In this document: piece after piece, positions 1-8,071 of the stretch | Layout: each line of letters begins with the position of its first letter | Position numbering within the stretch: position 1 is the first letter of the stretch | NCBI RefSeq assembly: GCF_031458235.1 | Contig: NZ_JAVDYB010000001.1 | Coordinates: 1,054,001-1,118,000, forward strand | Origin: Catenuloplanes atrovinosus | GTDB taxonomy: Bacteria > Actinomycetota > Actinomycetes > Mycobacteriales > Micromonosporaceae | Reading direction: 5' to 3' | DNA length: 64,000 bases | Made by a program: the position numbers and the translations under genes | The notes under the pieces: generated by a model | Seen by the model: the letters and a program-made list of their open reading frames with translations, nothing else | What the model was told of the DNA's origin: nothing | Databases searched by the model: none

Positions 1-225
1 TTGGCCGACGGCTCCAACCCGTGGAACTCGCACCTCAACGAGGGGCTCCCGCCGACCGCGATCAACAACCCGGGCAAGGCCGCGCTCGAGGGCGCGGTGA
101 CGCCGGCGGACGGCAAGTGGTACTTCTTCGTCGCCATCGACAAGGACGGCAACTCGGCGTTCGCCGAGACCTACGCCGAGCAGCAGGTGAACGAGCAGAA
201 GGCCCGGGAGGCCGGGGTTCTGTGA
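1..225 (+). CDS. mltG: Endolytic murein transglycosylase MltG (YceG), C-terminal fragment
   Basis: The frame is already open at base 1, so only the last 74 residues are present and the true start lies outside the window. The segment reads NPWNSHLNEGLPPTAINNPG, then a KWYFFVA strand and a GNSAFAET stretch, which is the usual C-terminal end of YceG/MltG. This membrane-anchored lytic transglycosylase cleaves nascent peptidoglycan glycan chains. Its stop overlaps the aroE GTG start (GTGA), so the two are probably co-translated; mltG-aroE adjacency is common in actinobacteria. Catalytic residues lie upstream of the window and cannot be checked. Confidence 0.85.
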   Translation: MADGSNPWNSHLNEGLPPTAINNPGKAALEGAVTPADGKWYFFVAIDKDGNSAFAETYAEQQVNEQKAREAGVL

Positions 226-1055
226 CGTCCACCCACCGGGCGGCCGTGCTCGGCAAGCCGATCGCGCATTCGCTATCACCCGTGTTGCACAACGCCGGTT
301 ACGCGGCCGCGGGCCTCACCGGGTGGGCGTACACCGCGATCGAGTGCGCCGAGTCCGAGCTGCCCGGTCTGGTGGCCGGCCTCGGCCCCGAGTGGCGCGG
401 CCTGTCCGTGACCATGCCGCTCAAGGAGGTCGCGCTCACCGTCGCCGCGGAGGTCAGCCCGGCCGCCGCGGCGCTCGGCGTCGGCAACACCCTGGTCCGG
501 CGCCCCGACGGCTCCTGGTTCGCCGACAACACCGACGTGATCGGCATGGTCACCGTGCTCCGCCGCGCCGGCATCACCGACGGCGCCACCATCGCCCTGC
601 TCGGCGGCGGCGGCACCGCCCGCGCCGCCCTCGGCGCCGCCGCCCGCCTCGGCCACGCCCCGGTCACCACCTTCGTCCGCCGCCCCGAGGCCGGCGCCGA
701 ACTGGCCCCCGTGGCCGACGCCCTCGGCGTACCGTTCCGGGTCGCGCCCTGGTCCGACGCCCCCCACACCCTCGGCACGTTCGACGTGATCGTCTCGACC
801 GTCCCCAAGGGCGCCGCCGACCACCTCGCCACCGGCCCGCACTGGCCCCCCACCACCGTCTACTTCGACGTGGTCTACCACCCCTGGCCCACCCCGCTGG
901 CCGCCTGGGCCGCCACCGCCGGCTGCCCCGTCCTCTCCGGCCTCGACCTGCTCCACGCCCAGGCCCTCGACCAGTTCACCCACTTCACCGGCCTCCCGGC
1001 CCCCGCCGCCGCCATGCGCGAGGCCCTCGACCGGGCCATAGCCACAAAGCCCTGA
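222..1055 (+). CDS. aroE: Shikimate dehydrogenase
   Basis: Reduces 3-dehydroshikimate to shikimate with NADPH in the cytosol, the fourth step of the shikimate pathway. The N-terminal domain has the substrate-binding motif HSLSP (residues 16-20) and VTMPLK with the catalytic Lys68. NTD follows, then the Rossmann loop LLGGGGTARAAL. The product is 277 aa, normal for AroE. I chose the GTG at 222 because it overlaps the mltG stop and begins just before the conserved GKPIAHSLSP; the longer open frame upstream is only the mltG gene read in another frame. The rest of the aro cluster begins about 3.2 kb downstream, after an interruption. Confidence 0.95.
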   Translation: MTSTHRAAVLGKPIAHSLSPVLHNAGYAAAGLTGWAYTAIECAESELPGLVAGLGPEWRGLSVTMPLKEVALTVAAEVSPAAAALGVGNTLVRRPDGSWFADNTDVIGMVTVLRRAGITDGATIALLGGGGTARAALGAAARLGHAPVTTFVRRPEAGAELAPVADALGVPFRVAPWSDAPHTLGTFDVIVSTVPKGAADHLATGPHWPPTTVYFDVVYHPWPTPLAAWAATAGCPVLSGLDLLHAQALDQFTHFTGLPAPAAAMREALDRAIATKP

Positions 1056-1270
1056 CCTTTTCCCACTCCCGGCGTGCCCACTCCCCGCACGCTCCCGCGG
1101 GCAAACCTCGCGCCGCCTCCGCCGCCGCTCCGGCACCGCATCGGAGCCGGTCCCGCCTTCGGTCCCGCCCCGGTGGTCCCGCGACCACCCCGGCCCCGCC
1201 CGGAGGGCGGCCACCCGGGTAGCGTCACCGCGCGCCCACCCGGAACTCCTCGTCGATGGGCTGTTCGAAT

Positions 1271-1378
1271 GGCGTCCTGGAGATCGCTGTTGAGTCGCGT
1301 CGTCCTGGAGATCGCTGTTGAGTGGCGTCGTTGTGGAGTTCGTTGTGAGCGGCGTCGTTGTCGAGGTCGCTGCGAGGC
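1271..1378. repeat. Degenerate ~27-bp tandem repeat, four units
   Basis: Units begin near 1271, 1298, 1324 and 1351. The first two share a 23-base identical core (1273-1295 and 1301-1323, beginning CGTCCTGGAGATCGCTG). The third and fourth are diverged (GCGTCGTTGTGGAGTT and GCGTCGTTGTCGAGGT). The divergence gradient suggests an old array still recognisable on one side. Confidence 0.75.
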
Positions 1379-1448
1379 GCGGCGACGAGCAGCCCTAGCC
1401 CCTGTCGGATATTTCGGTATATCTGCCGCACTATTCGATCATCCCTGC

Positions 1449-1509
1449 GACTTTGTGAGCCTCAGGCACGTAATTCCGCGCGAATAACGTGCCTGAGGCT
1501 CACAAAGTC
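1449..1509. repeat. Perfect 23-bp inverted repeat around a 15-base centre
   Basis: The left arm is 1449-1471 (GACTTTGTGAGCCTCAGG...) and the right arm 1487-1509; the 23 bases are exactly complementary. Past one A-A mismatch a further 4 bp (ATTC/GAAT, 1473-1476 with 1482-1485) can pair. It is too long and too AT-moderate for an ordinary Rho-independent terminator and has no T run. It lies about 400 bp past aroE and could be a mobile-element remnant, a binding site or a cruciform. Confidence 0.85.
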
Positions 1510-1672
1510 GGTGACCAGCAGAAATCACGCAAAATAAGCGCCTTTCCCAATCACCTCGCGGCCCGGCTGCGCAGGCAACGGCAGAAGTTCGCCACCGGCG
1601 GTGCGGGCCGGGCGCGACCCTCGGGTTCACCAGGCACGATCGGCACGTGCCCCCGGTGCGAGGCCGCACCGT

Positions 1673-1903
1673 GCTTGTTTTCTCGTGCGCCAGCACGTAC
1701 CGCCGCCGCCTGGCTGTCCCCGTCGCCGTCGACCCGCCCTTGGGGTGCAGATCATCGGCAGGGCCGCCACCACCGACGAAACCGAAGCCGGCGAGACCAA
1801 AGCTGGCGGCCCTGCCGATGATCTGCTCGGCTTCGCCCGGGAGACGGTGACGGGGACAGCCAGGCACACCAGACGCAACCCATCCACCCACGAAAAAACA
1901 GCC
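1673..1903. repeat. Nested imperfect inverted repeat, ~100-base arms
   Basis: The inner arms 1747-1769 and 1804-1826 are a perfect 23-bp match (GCAGATCATCGGCAGGGCCG...). Outer arms 1708-1724 and 1849-1865 are a perfect 17-bp match (GCCTGGCTGTCCCCGTC), continuing with one mismatch into CCGTC/GACGG. Further out, TGTTTTCTCGTG faces CACGAAAAAACA. The two sides are thus diverged copies of one sequence facing each other across a 34-base centre. This architecture resembles a non-autonomous (MITE-like) element or two converging repeats; no coding capacity is seen. Confidence 0.75.
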
Positions 1904-2118
1904 GGGCCAACGAACCCCGCCGCGACCGGCAAGCCACGCCCGTCCCCCGGAGCCCGAGGCCCCCCGGAGGGTGCCCGAAAAGCGGCCCACCACCTACAGC
2001 CACCAATAGACCGAAATTTCGGGCGCGCAGCGCCCGACAGATCCCCGCAGCTCTCAGAAGAAGCGATCGGGACCCGCGTGGGAGGGGACGGCGAGCCGGC
2101 CGGGAGAGAATCCGTTAG

Positions 2119-2390
2119 ATGGAGGGGTGGTCATACGGCGGTGTGGGACCGGGCCGAGGGTCGGGACCGGCGGGAGGGCCGGTCGCACGGTGGTGTGGGA
2201 CCGGGCCGGGGCCGGAACCGTCAGGAGGGCCGGTCACACGGCGGCGCGGGAGCGGGCCGGGACCGGAACCGTCAGGAGGGCCGGTCACACGACGGCGCGG
2301 GACCCGGCCGGGGCCGGAACCGTCGGGAGGGCCGGTCACACGGCGGCGCGGGAGCGGGCCAGGGTCAGGACCGTCAGGAGGGCCAGTCCC
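2119..2390. repeat. 51-bp minisatellite copying the 3' end of the MFS gene
   Basis: Landmark CCGGTC and its variants occur at 2128, 2179, 2230, 2281, 2332 and 2383, exactly 51 bases apart. The unit covering 2336-2388 encodes the last residues of the MFS transporter, ending ARSRAAV-stop; the units below it repeat that sequence beyond the stop codon. Because 51 is 17 codons, each unit keeps the same frame on the minus strand. Confidence 0.9.
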
Positions 2391-3550
2391 GCGCACACGC
2401 AGATGACCAGGGTCATCGGCACCGCGGTGGACTCGCCGCCCAGGCCCACCAGTGGTGCCGCGGCCGAGCCGATCAGCGTTTGGACCGTGCCGAGCAGTGC
2501 CGCCGATGTTCCGGCGCGGTCGCGGTGGCGGTCGAGCGCCAGTGCGGCGCTGTTGGGGTTGACCATGCCGATGCTGGCCAGGAAGAAGAACAAGAGCACC
2601 ACCACGCCCAGCATGCTGGTCAGGACGGCCGCGCCGAGCAGCGCGGCACCCACCACGGCACCGGTGGCGAGTGAGGCTACCAGCAGCCGGCGGGACGAGA
2701 ACCGGTCGAGCAGGCGGCCGTTGAGCTGGCTGGCGGCGACCAGGCCGATGGCGTTGAGGCCGAAGAGGATGCCGTAGGTGGTGGTGGAGAGGCCGAAGAC
2801 GGTCTGCAGCACGAACGAGGAGCCGGAGAGGTACGCGAAGAGGCCGGCCATGGCGAGGCCGCCGGCTACCGCGTACCCGATGAAGATCCGGTCTTTGGCG
2901 AGCACGCGGGTGGTGTCGGCGACGTCGGCCAGGCCGCGGGTGCTGCGGCGGGCGGGCGGCAGCGTCTCCGGCAGCACGCGGACGACGGCGATGGTGATCA
3001 GGGTGGCGAGGGCGGCGAGTACCAGGAAGATGCCGCGCCAGTCGGTGACGCGCAGGATGAGGGTGCCGAGGCTGGGTGCCAGCACGGGCGCGACGCCGAA
3101 GACGAGCGTGAGCTGGGAGAAGTATTTCGCGGCGGCGCGGCCGGAGTAGAGGTCGCCGACGACGGCGCGGGCCACGACCGTGCCCATGCCGCCGGCGAAG
3201 CCCTGGGCGAAGCGGACGGCGGCCAGCGTGCCGGTCGACGGCGCGAAGGCGCAGGCGACGGAGAGGAGGGCGTACGCCACCATGCCGACGATCACGGGGG
3301 TACGGCGGCCCAGGCGGTCGCTGAGCGGGCCGGTGACCAGTTGGCCGACGGCCATGCCGACCATCAGTGTGGTGAGTGACAGCTGCACCTCGGGCGGGGC
3401 CGCGTTCAGGTCGTCGGCGATCTGGGGGAACGCGGGCAGGTACATGTCGATCGACAGCGGGCCGATGGCGGTGAGCGTGCCGAGCAGCGCCACCAGGGCC
3501 ATGGCGGCCCGTCCCCGCGGCGGCGCCGTCTCGACGGTGGTCTGTGACAC
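2336..3550 (-). CDS. MFS drug-resistance transporter, Bcr/CflA family
   Basis: A 404-aa multi-spanning inner-membrane protein. The N-terminus carries the Bcr/CflA hallmark (IGPLSIDMYLPAFPQIADDL) in the first membrane region, then the MFS loop motif GPLSDRLGRR between helices 2 and 3. It probably exports a small toxic compound by proton antiport; the substrate is unknown. The GTG start at 3550 is preceded by GGAGGAAG at good spacing. It is divergent from a MarR gene 79 bp away, the usual arrangement for a repressor and its pump. The last codons lie in the first unit of a 51-bp tandem repeat, so the C-terminus has probably been remodelled by repeat expansion. Confidence 0.9.
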   Translation of the reverse strand: MSQTTVETAPPRGRAAMALVALLGTLTAIGPLSIDMYLPAFPQIADDLNAAPPEVQLSLTTLMVGMAVGQLVTGPLSDRLGRRTPVIVGMVAYALLSVACAFAPSTGTLAAVRFAQGFAGGMGTVVARAVVGDLYSGRAAAKYFSQLTLVFGVAPVLAPSLGTLILRVTDWRGIFLVLAALATLITIAVVRVLPETLPPARRSTRGLADVADTTRVLAKDRIFIGYAVAGGLAMAGLFAYLSGSSFVLQTVFGLSTTTYGILFGLNAIGLVAASQLNGRLLDRFSSRRLLVASLATGAVVGAALLGAAVLTSMLGVVVLLFFFLASIGMVNPNSAALALDRHRDRAGTSAALLGTVQTLIGSAAAPLVGLGGESTAVPMTLVICVCAGLALLTVLTLARSRAAV

Positions 3551-3629
3551 TCTGGGTCTTCCTCCCCGAAGAAAAGCTCTGTGGTCAGACTAGTTGCACA
3601 AGGCGAATAAAAGACAGCGGGAGTACGCC

Positions 3630-4205
3630 ATGACCTCGGCGGATGAGATCAGCGACACGCTCGGTCACCTGCATCAGGTTCTGCGCCGCGCGGCGACCCG
3701 GCGCGACGGCGAGCGGCTACCCGACGCCCAGGTCGAGGTGCTGCGGCTGGTGGAGCGGCAGCCGGGCATCCGCGTCCGGGACGCGGCCGAGGCGCTGCGC
3801 ACGGCGCCGAACACGGTGAGCACGCTGGTCGGCGACCTCGCGAACGCGGGGTTGATCGCGCGCGAGCGCTCGCCGGAGAACCGCCGCGAGGTACGCCTCA
3901 CGCTCACCGACGAGGCGCGCCGCCGGATCGACGCCTATCAGCTGCGGCGCCGCGCGCTGGTCGCGGACGCGCTCGACCGGCTCGGCGACGACGCCCGGGA
4001 CCGGATCGCCGCGGCCGTCCCCGACCTGCGCCGCCTCGTCCAACTGCTGACCGACGGTCCACGACACGGACGGGCCGCGGACTCGCGGGGTGAACGGGCC
4101 GCGAATCCCCAGGAAGAGCGGGTCGCGAGCCCGCGCGAGGAACGGGCCGCGAGCCCGCAGCGTGAGACGGCGATGCCGCCGCGTGGGACGGGGACGGCGC
4201 CATGA
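3630..4205 (+). CDS. MarR-family transcriptional regulator with repeat tail
   Basis: A winged-helix dimeric regulator of 191 aa. The recognition-helix region reads [27 protein letters not shown], followed by the wing [20 protein letters not shown] chose the ATG at 3630 because of GGGAG just upstream; a start at 3594 would add 12 residues without a good ribosome site. It is divergent from the MFS pump and probably represses it. The last ~40 residues are an octapeptide repeat ([32 protein letters not shown]) encoded by a 24-bp tandem repeat. That charged tail is likely disordered and is not part of the MarR fold. Confidence 0.9.
   Translation: MTSADEISDTLGHLHQVLRRAATRRDGERLPDAQVEVLRLVERQPGIRVRDAAEALRTAPNTVSTLVGDLANAGLIARERSPENRREVRLTLTDEARRRIDAYQLRRRALVADALDRLGDDARDRIAAAVPDLRRLVQLLTDGPRHGRAADSRGERAANPQEERVASPREERAASPQRETAMPPRGTGTAP
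4071..4190 (+). repeat. 24-bp coding tandem repeat in the marR 3' end
   Basis: Unit starts at 4071, 4095, 4119, 4143 and 4167 (CGGGCCGCG or close variants) are exactly 24 bases apart. The array encodes about five copies of an 8-residue charged peptide. Units are imperfect, so it is old enough to have diverged but has stayed in frame. Confidence 0.85.
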
Positions 4206-4218
4206 CAGACTGGGCGGC

Positions 4219-5397
4219 GTGTTGCGCTGGTTGACCGCAGGTGAGTCCCATGGCCCCGCTCTCGTCGCGCTGCTGGAGGGTGTTCCCGCCGGCGTGCGGG
4301 TGACGAGCGCCGACATCGGGCGGGAGCTGGCCCGTCGCCGTCTGGGTTACGGCCGCGGCGCCCGCATGTCGTTCGAGCAGGACGAGATCGAGATCATCGG
4401 TGGGCTCCGGCACGGCGTCACGCTGGGCAGCCCGGTCGCGATCCGGATCGGCAACTCCGAGTGGCCCAAGTGGCAGACCGTGATGGCCGCCGATCCGGTC
4501 GACGCGGAGGAGCTGGCCGGTCAGGCCCGCAACGCGCCGCTGACCCGTCCCCGCCCGGGTCACGCCGACCTGGCCGGCATGCAGAAGTACGGGCATACCG
4601 ACGCCCGCCCGATCCTGGAGCGCGCCTCGGCGCGGGAGACCGCGGCGCGCGTCGCGGTCGGCACCGTGGCCAAGGCGATCATCGAGCAGACGCTCGGCGT
4701 CCGGATCGTCTCGCACGTGGTCGAGCTCGGCTCCGTCGCGGCCAAGCCGGGCCTGCAGCCGCGCCCGGAGGACTTCGACCGGATCGACGCGGACCCGCTG
4801 CGCTGCCTCGACCCGGAGGCCAGCGCGCGGATGGTCGCGGAGGTCGACGCCGCCAAGAAGGACGCGGACACGCTCGGCGGCATCGTGGAGGTGCTGGCGT
4901 ACGACGTACCCCCGGGGCTCGGTTCTCATGTCCAGTGGGACCGCAAGCTGGACGCGCGGCTGGCCACCGCGGTGATGTCGATCCAGGCGATCAAGGGCGT
5001 GGAGATCGGCGACGCGTGGCTGCAGGCCCGGTCGCGCGGTTCGGTCGCGCACGACGAGATCGCGCCCACCGCGACCGGCGTTAAGCGGCTCACCGATCGG
5101 GCCGGGGGCCTGGAGGGTGGCATCACCACCGGCGAGCCGCTGCGCGTCCGCGCGGCCATGAAGCCGATCTCGTCGCTCAACCGCGCGCTCTCCACGGTCG
5201 ACGTCGTCACCGGCGAGGTCGCCACCGCGATCAACCAGCGCTCCGACGTCTGCGCGGTCCCGGCCGCCGCGGTCGTGGCGGAGGCGATGGTGGCGCTGGT
5301 GCTGGCCGAGGCCGCCACGGAGAAGTTCGGCGGCGACTCGGCCGAGGAGATCCGCCGCAACCTGGCCGGGTACGTCGACAACCTGATCATCAGGTGA
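4219..5397 (+). CDS. aroC: Chorismate synthase
   Basis: Converts 5-enolpyruvylshikimate 3-phosphate to chorismate, an FMN-dependent trans-1,4 elimination ending the common aromatic pathway. The protein opens [14 protein letters not shown], the first family signature, and has [14 protein letters not shown], the RPGHADL segment and a C-terminal [10 protein letters not shown] region. Length is 392 aa, normal for the family. The GTG at 4219 places the conserved TAGESHG at residue 6; earlier in-frame codons would lie inside the marR tail. The next gene, aroK, overlaps by four bases (GTGA). Confidence 0.95.
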   Translation: MLRWLTAGESHGPALVALLEGVPAGVRVTSADIGRELARRRLGYGRGARMSFEQDEIEIIGGLRHGVTLGSPVAIRIGNSEWPKWQTVMAADPVDAEELAGQARNAPLTRPRPGHADLAGMQKYGHTDARPILERASARETAARVAVGTVAKAIIEQTLGVRIVSHVVELGSVAAKPGLQPRPEDFDRIDADPLRCLDPEASARMVAEVDAAKKDADTLGGIVEVLAYDVPPGLGSHVQWDRKLDARLATAVMSIQAIKGVEIGDAWLQARSRGSVAHDEIAPTATGVKRLTDRAGGLEGGITTGEPLRVRAAMKPISSLNRALSTVDVVTGEVATAINQRSDVCAVPAAAVVAEAMVALVLAEAATEKFGGDSAEEIRRNLAGYVDNLIIR

Positions 5398-5906
5398 GCG
5401 GGGTGAGGCCGGCCTGCGTGCTGGTCGGGCTGATGGGCGCCGGCAAGACCACGGTCGGGACCGCGCTGGCCGGGCGCCTCGGCGTCGAGTTCCGCGACAC
5501 CGACCACGACGTGGAGGCGATCGCGGGCAAGCCGGTCTCGGAGATCTTCATCGACGAGGGCGAGGACCACTTCCGCGCGCTGGAGCGGCAGGCGGTCGCG
5601 ACCGCGCTGGAGTCGTTCGACGGCGTGCTCGCGCTCGGCGGCGGCGCGGTGCTGGCGGACGAGACGCGCGCGCGGCTGGCCGGCCACACCGTGGTCTTCC
5701 TGTCCGTGGAGCTGACGGACGCGGTCAAGCGCGTCGGGCTCGGCGCGGGCCGCCCGCTGCTGGCGATCAACCCGCGCGCCACGCTGCGGCATCTGATGGC
5801 GCAGCGCGCGCCGCTCTACCAGGAGGTGGCCACGCACGTGGTGATCACCGACGGCCGCGAGCCCGACGAGATCACCGACGAGATCGAGGCGCTGCTCGGG
5901 CGGTAG
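5394..5906 (+). CDS. aroK: Shikimate kinase
   Basis: Phosphorylates shikimate at the 3-hydroxyl with ATP. Seen: the P-loop [11 protein letters not shown] near residues 12-22, the DTDHD shikimate/Mg site, FRALER, the GGGAV loop, and the RPLL lid segment. At 170 aa it is a typical single-domain nucleoside-kinase fold. The GTG at 5394 overlaps the aroC stop; GTG 5403 is a possible alternative start. The order aroC-aroK-aroB-aroQ is conserved in actinobacteria, although here a relic gene lies between aroK and aroB. Confidence 0.95.
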   Translation: MSGVRPACVLVGLMGAGKTTVGTALAGRLGVEFRDTDHDVEAIAGKPVSEIFIDEGEDHFRALERQAVATALESFDGVLALGGGAVLADETRARLAGHTVVFLSVELTDAVKRVGLGAGRPLLAINPRATLRHLMAQRAPLYQEVATHVVITDGREPDEITDEIEALLGR

Positions 5907-5936
5907 CGGGGGAGACCGCCCGAGCGGCGCGAAACC

Positions 5937-6053
5937 TCAGACGAACGGCCACCCGGACGGCTGGCCGGCCGCGATCCGGCCGGGGCGCGTCCACTGCGTG
6001 GCGGGCAGGTTCGCCGCCTGCGGCGACCGGTGAGAGCGCGCCGTGTGATCCAC
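5937..6053 (-). CDS. Possible 38-residue peptide downstream of the sigma relic
   Basis: From GTG 6053 the minus strand encodes 38 residues ending NLPATQWTRPGRIAAG then QPSGWPFV. It starts three bases after the stop of the ECF sigma relic and is in the same reading frame. The composition (two Trp, ordered-looking ending) is less random than the shadow frames around it. It could be a genuine small gene, a read-through tail of the relic, or chance. I do not recognise it. Confidence 0.25.
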   Translation of the reverse strand: MDHTARSHRSPQAANLPATQWTRPGRIAAGQPSGWPFV

Positions 6054-6056
6054 ACC

Positions 6057-6389
6057 TCAGGCGCGCGGGATCTCCCCGTAGGCGACGCCGAGCCGCGCGA
6101 CCCGCCCCTCCCGCAGGCGCAGTAGCCAGGCGAACGTGGGTGGGCAGTGATCAGGATCGGACGGCGGGTTGACGAAGTCGCCCGCCGCCGGCTCGCGCAG
6201 TACCGGCAGCCCGCGGAACGCGGTGATCAGCGCGTCCTGGGCCGCGTCGTCGACCTCGCCGGTACGGTAGCCGAGCAGCGAGATCGCGGTCGCGCGCAGC
6301 CCGGCCCGGTGCCGCTCGGCCGGCGCCGCGAACGAGGCGGCGTCCCCGCCCTGGGCGGCGCATGCCGGCCCGGCGTCCGGCGACTCCAT
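6057..6389 (-). pseudogene. Internally deleted ECF sigma factor with SnoaL-like C-terminus (relic)
   Basis: The 110-residue product begins like sigma-70 region 2 (FAAPAERHRAGLRATAISLLG, then VDDAAQDALITAFRGLPVLREPA). At the point where ECF factors continue GGWLRAI, it jumps to a short ending, PTFAWLLRLREGRVARLGVAYGEIPRA. That ending resembles the C-terminal SnoaL/NTF2-like domain of ECF41/SigG-type factors. Region 4, needed for -35 recognition, is missing, so a functional sigma factor is unlikely. About 200 residues appear to have been removed by one in-frame deletion. It lies antisense between aroK and aroB. Confidence 0.6.
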
Positions 6390-6467
6390 CCGCGCGACCG
6401 TAGCGACCGCGCCACGAGGTGGGAGAAGGCGTGGCCGGACGCGCGGTGCGTACTAGGCTCAGCGCCG

Positions 6468-7559
6468 ATGAGTGAGCTGACTGTGACCGGACCGACGCGC
6501 ATCGACGTCGGCGGAGACGCCCCCTACCAGGTGCTGGTCGGCCGCGACCTGCTCGGCGAGCTGCCGGCGCTGCTGACCGGCGCGGAGCAGGCCGCGCTGC
6601 TCTACGCGGAGCCGCTCAAGCCGCGCGCCGAGGCGCTGGCCGGGCTGCTCGACGCCGCCGGCGTGCGGGCGCTCCCGATCGAGGTCCCGGACGCGGAGGA
6701 CGGTAAGACCATCGGCGTCGCGGCCGGGTGCTGGGACGCGCTCGGCGCGAACGGCTTCACGCGTACCGACGTGGTGATCGGCCTGGGCGGCGGCGCGGTG
6801 ACCGACCTGGCCGGATTCGTGGCCGCGGCCTGGCTGCGCGGCGTGCGCTGGGTGCCGGTCTCCACGTCGCTGCTCGGCATGGTGGACGCCGCGGTCGGCG
6901 GCAAGACCGGCGTCAACACCGCGGCCGGCAAGAACCTGGTGGGCGCGTTCCACCCGCCGGCCGGCGTGCTCTGCGACCTGGCGATGCTGGACACGCTGCC
7001 GCACGCCGACCTGGTCGCGGGCCTGGCCGAGGTGGTCAAGTGCGGCTTCATCGCGGACCCGGCCATCCTCGACCTGATCGAGGCGGACCCGGCCGCCGCG
7101 CAGGACCCGGCCTCGCCCGCGCTGCGCGAGCTGGTGGAGCGCGCGATCCGGGTCAAGGCGCACGTGGTCACGCACGACCTGCGCGAGTCCGGCCTGCGCG
7201 AGTTCCTCAACTACGGGCACACGCTGGCGCACGCGATCGAAAAGGTCGAGCACTACCGCTGGCGGCACGGGCACGCGGTCTCGGTCGGGCTGATCTACGC
7301 GGCCGCGCTCTCGGTCGCGGCCGGTCACCTGGCGCCGGAGATCGCGGCCCGCCACCGCCGCGTGCTGGCCTCGCTGGGCCTGCCGGTCGGCTACGAGGCG
7401 GACGCGTGGCCCGCGCTGCTCGCCGCGATGCGGGTGGACAAGAAGGCGCGCGGCAGCCGGCTGCGGTTCGTGGTGCTGGACGACCTGGGCAGCCCCACGA
7501 TCCTGGCCGGCCCGGCCGACGAGCTGCTGGAGGCCGCGTACCGCGAGGTGATCGCGTGA
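6468..7559 (+). CDS. aroB: 3-Dehydroquinate synthase
   Basis: Converts DAHP to 3-dehydroquinate with NAD+ and a divalent metal. Seen: [21 protein letters not shown] (NAD/substrate loop), [19 protein letters not shown] (active-site Lys region), LAEVVKCGF, and the metal-binding segment [13 protein letters not shown] with a later HGHAV. The ATG at 6468 gives 363 aa, the family norm, and starts just before [12 protein letters not shown]. Its TGA overlaps the aroQ GTG. The upstream gap holds only the antisense sigma relic, so aroB probably depends on read-through from aroK or a local promoter. Confidence 0.95.
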   Translation: MSELTVTGPTRIDVGGDAPYQVLVGRDLLGELPALLTGAEQAALLYAEPLKPRAEALAGLLDAAGVRALPIEVPDAEDGKTIGVAAGCWDALGANGFTRTDVVIGLGGGAVTDLAGFVAAAWLRGVRWVPVSTSLLGMVDAAVGGKTGVNTAAGKNLVGAFHPPAGVLCDLAMLDTLPHADLVAGLAEVVKCGFIADPAILDLIEADPAAAQDPASPALRELVERAIRVKAHVVTHDLRESGLREFLNYGHTLAHAIEKVEHYRWRHGHAVSVGLIYAAALSVAAGHLAPEIAARHRRVLASLGLPVGYEADAWPALLAAMRVDKKARGSRLRFVVLDDLGSPTILAGPADELLEAAYREVIA

Positions 7560-7987
7560 CCGTGCTGGTGCTCAACGGGCCTAACCTCGGCCGGCTCGGC
7601 ACCCGTCAGCCGGAGATCTACGGGCGCACCACCCACGCCGACCTGGTCCGGTTCTGTGAGGAGGCGGGCCGCGAGGCCGGGCTGGAGGTCGAGGTCCGGC
7701 AGACGAACGCGGAGCACGAGATGCTGGCCTGGCTGTACGAGGCCGCCGACGCCGGGATTCCCGTGGTGCTCAACGCGGGCGCCTGGACGCACTACAACTA
7801 CGCGCTGCGCGACGCCTGCGCCATGCTCACCGCGCCGCTGGTCGAGGTGCACATCTCCAACATCCACACGCGCGAGGAGTTCCGCCACCACTCGGTGATC
7901 TCCGCCGTCGCCACCGGCGTCATCGCCGGCCTCGGCATCGAGGGCTACCGCCTCGCGCTGCGCTACCTCGCCGCCCACCCCGCCTGA
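7556..7987 (+). CDS. aroQ: Type II 3-dehydroquinate dehydratase
   Basis: Dehydrates 3-dehydroquinate to 3-dehydroshikimate; the type II enzyme is a dodecamer of flavodoxin-like subunits. Signature segments: [18 protein letters not shown] (with the catalytic Tyr), [12 protein letters not shown], and [17 protein letters not shown] (substrate-binding His and Arg). It is 143 aa, standard length. The GTG at 7556 overlaps the aroB stop. Immediately after the stop begins a C-rich 14-bp tandem array leading into a palindromic element. Confidence 0.95.
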   Translation: MTVLVLNGPNLGRLGTRQPEIYGRTTHADLVRFCEEAGREAGLEVEVRQTNAEHEMLAWLYEAADAGIPVVLNAGAWTHYNYALRDACAMLTAPLVEVHISNIHTREEFRHHSVISAVATGVIAGLGIEGYRLALRYLAAHPA

Positions 7988-8001
7988 CCACCCCCGCGTC
8001 C

Positions 8002-8071
8002 CACGACCCGCGCCTCACCACCCGCGCCTCACCACCCGCACCGCACGACCCGCACCGCACGACCCGCGCCG
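8002..8071. repeat. 14-bp C-rich tandem array, five units
   Basis: Five 14-base units start at 8002, 8016, 8030, 8044 and 8058 with consensus CACSACCCGCRCCK. The array begins 15 bases after the aroQ stop and runs directly into the left arm of the palindrome at 8067. The same layout, with 15-bp units, precedes the second palindrome copy near 27.7 kb. Confidence 0.85.

Larger units (their letters stand above)
1056..2335. other. 1.3-kb gene-free, repeat-rich stretch
   Basis: No frame here looks like a protein; the open frames are compositionally driven. The stretch contains a decayed 27-bp tandem repeat, a 23-bp perfect inverted repeat, a second, larger nested inverted repeat, and a 51-bp minisatellite that runs into the 3' end of the MFS gene, each listed separately. 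It lies exactly where the aroE-aroC linkage is broken. No transposase, integrase or tRNA remnant is recognisable. Confidence 0.75.

Noticed and set aside
1056-2335. An insertion sequence between aroE and the MFS gene.
   Set aside because: Inverted repeats are present, but no frame contains transposase motifs and no target duplication could be identified.
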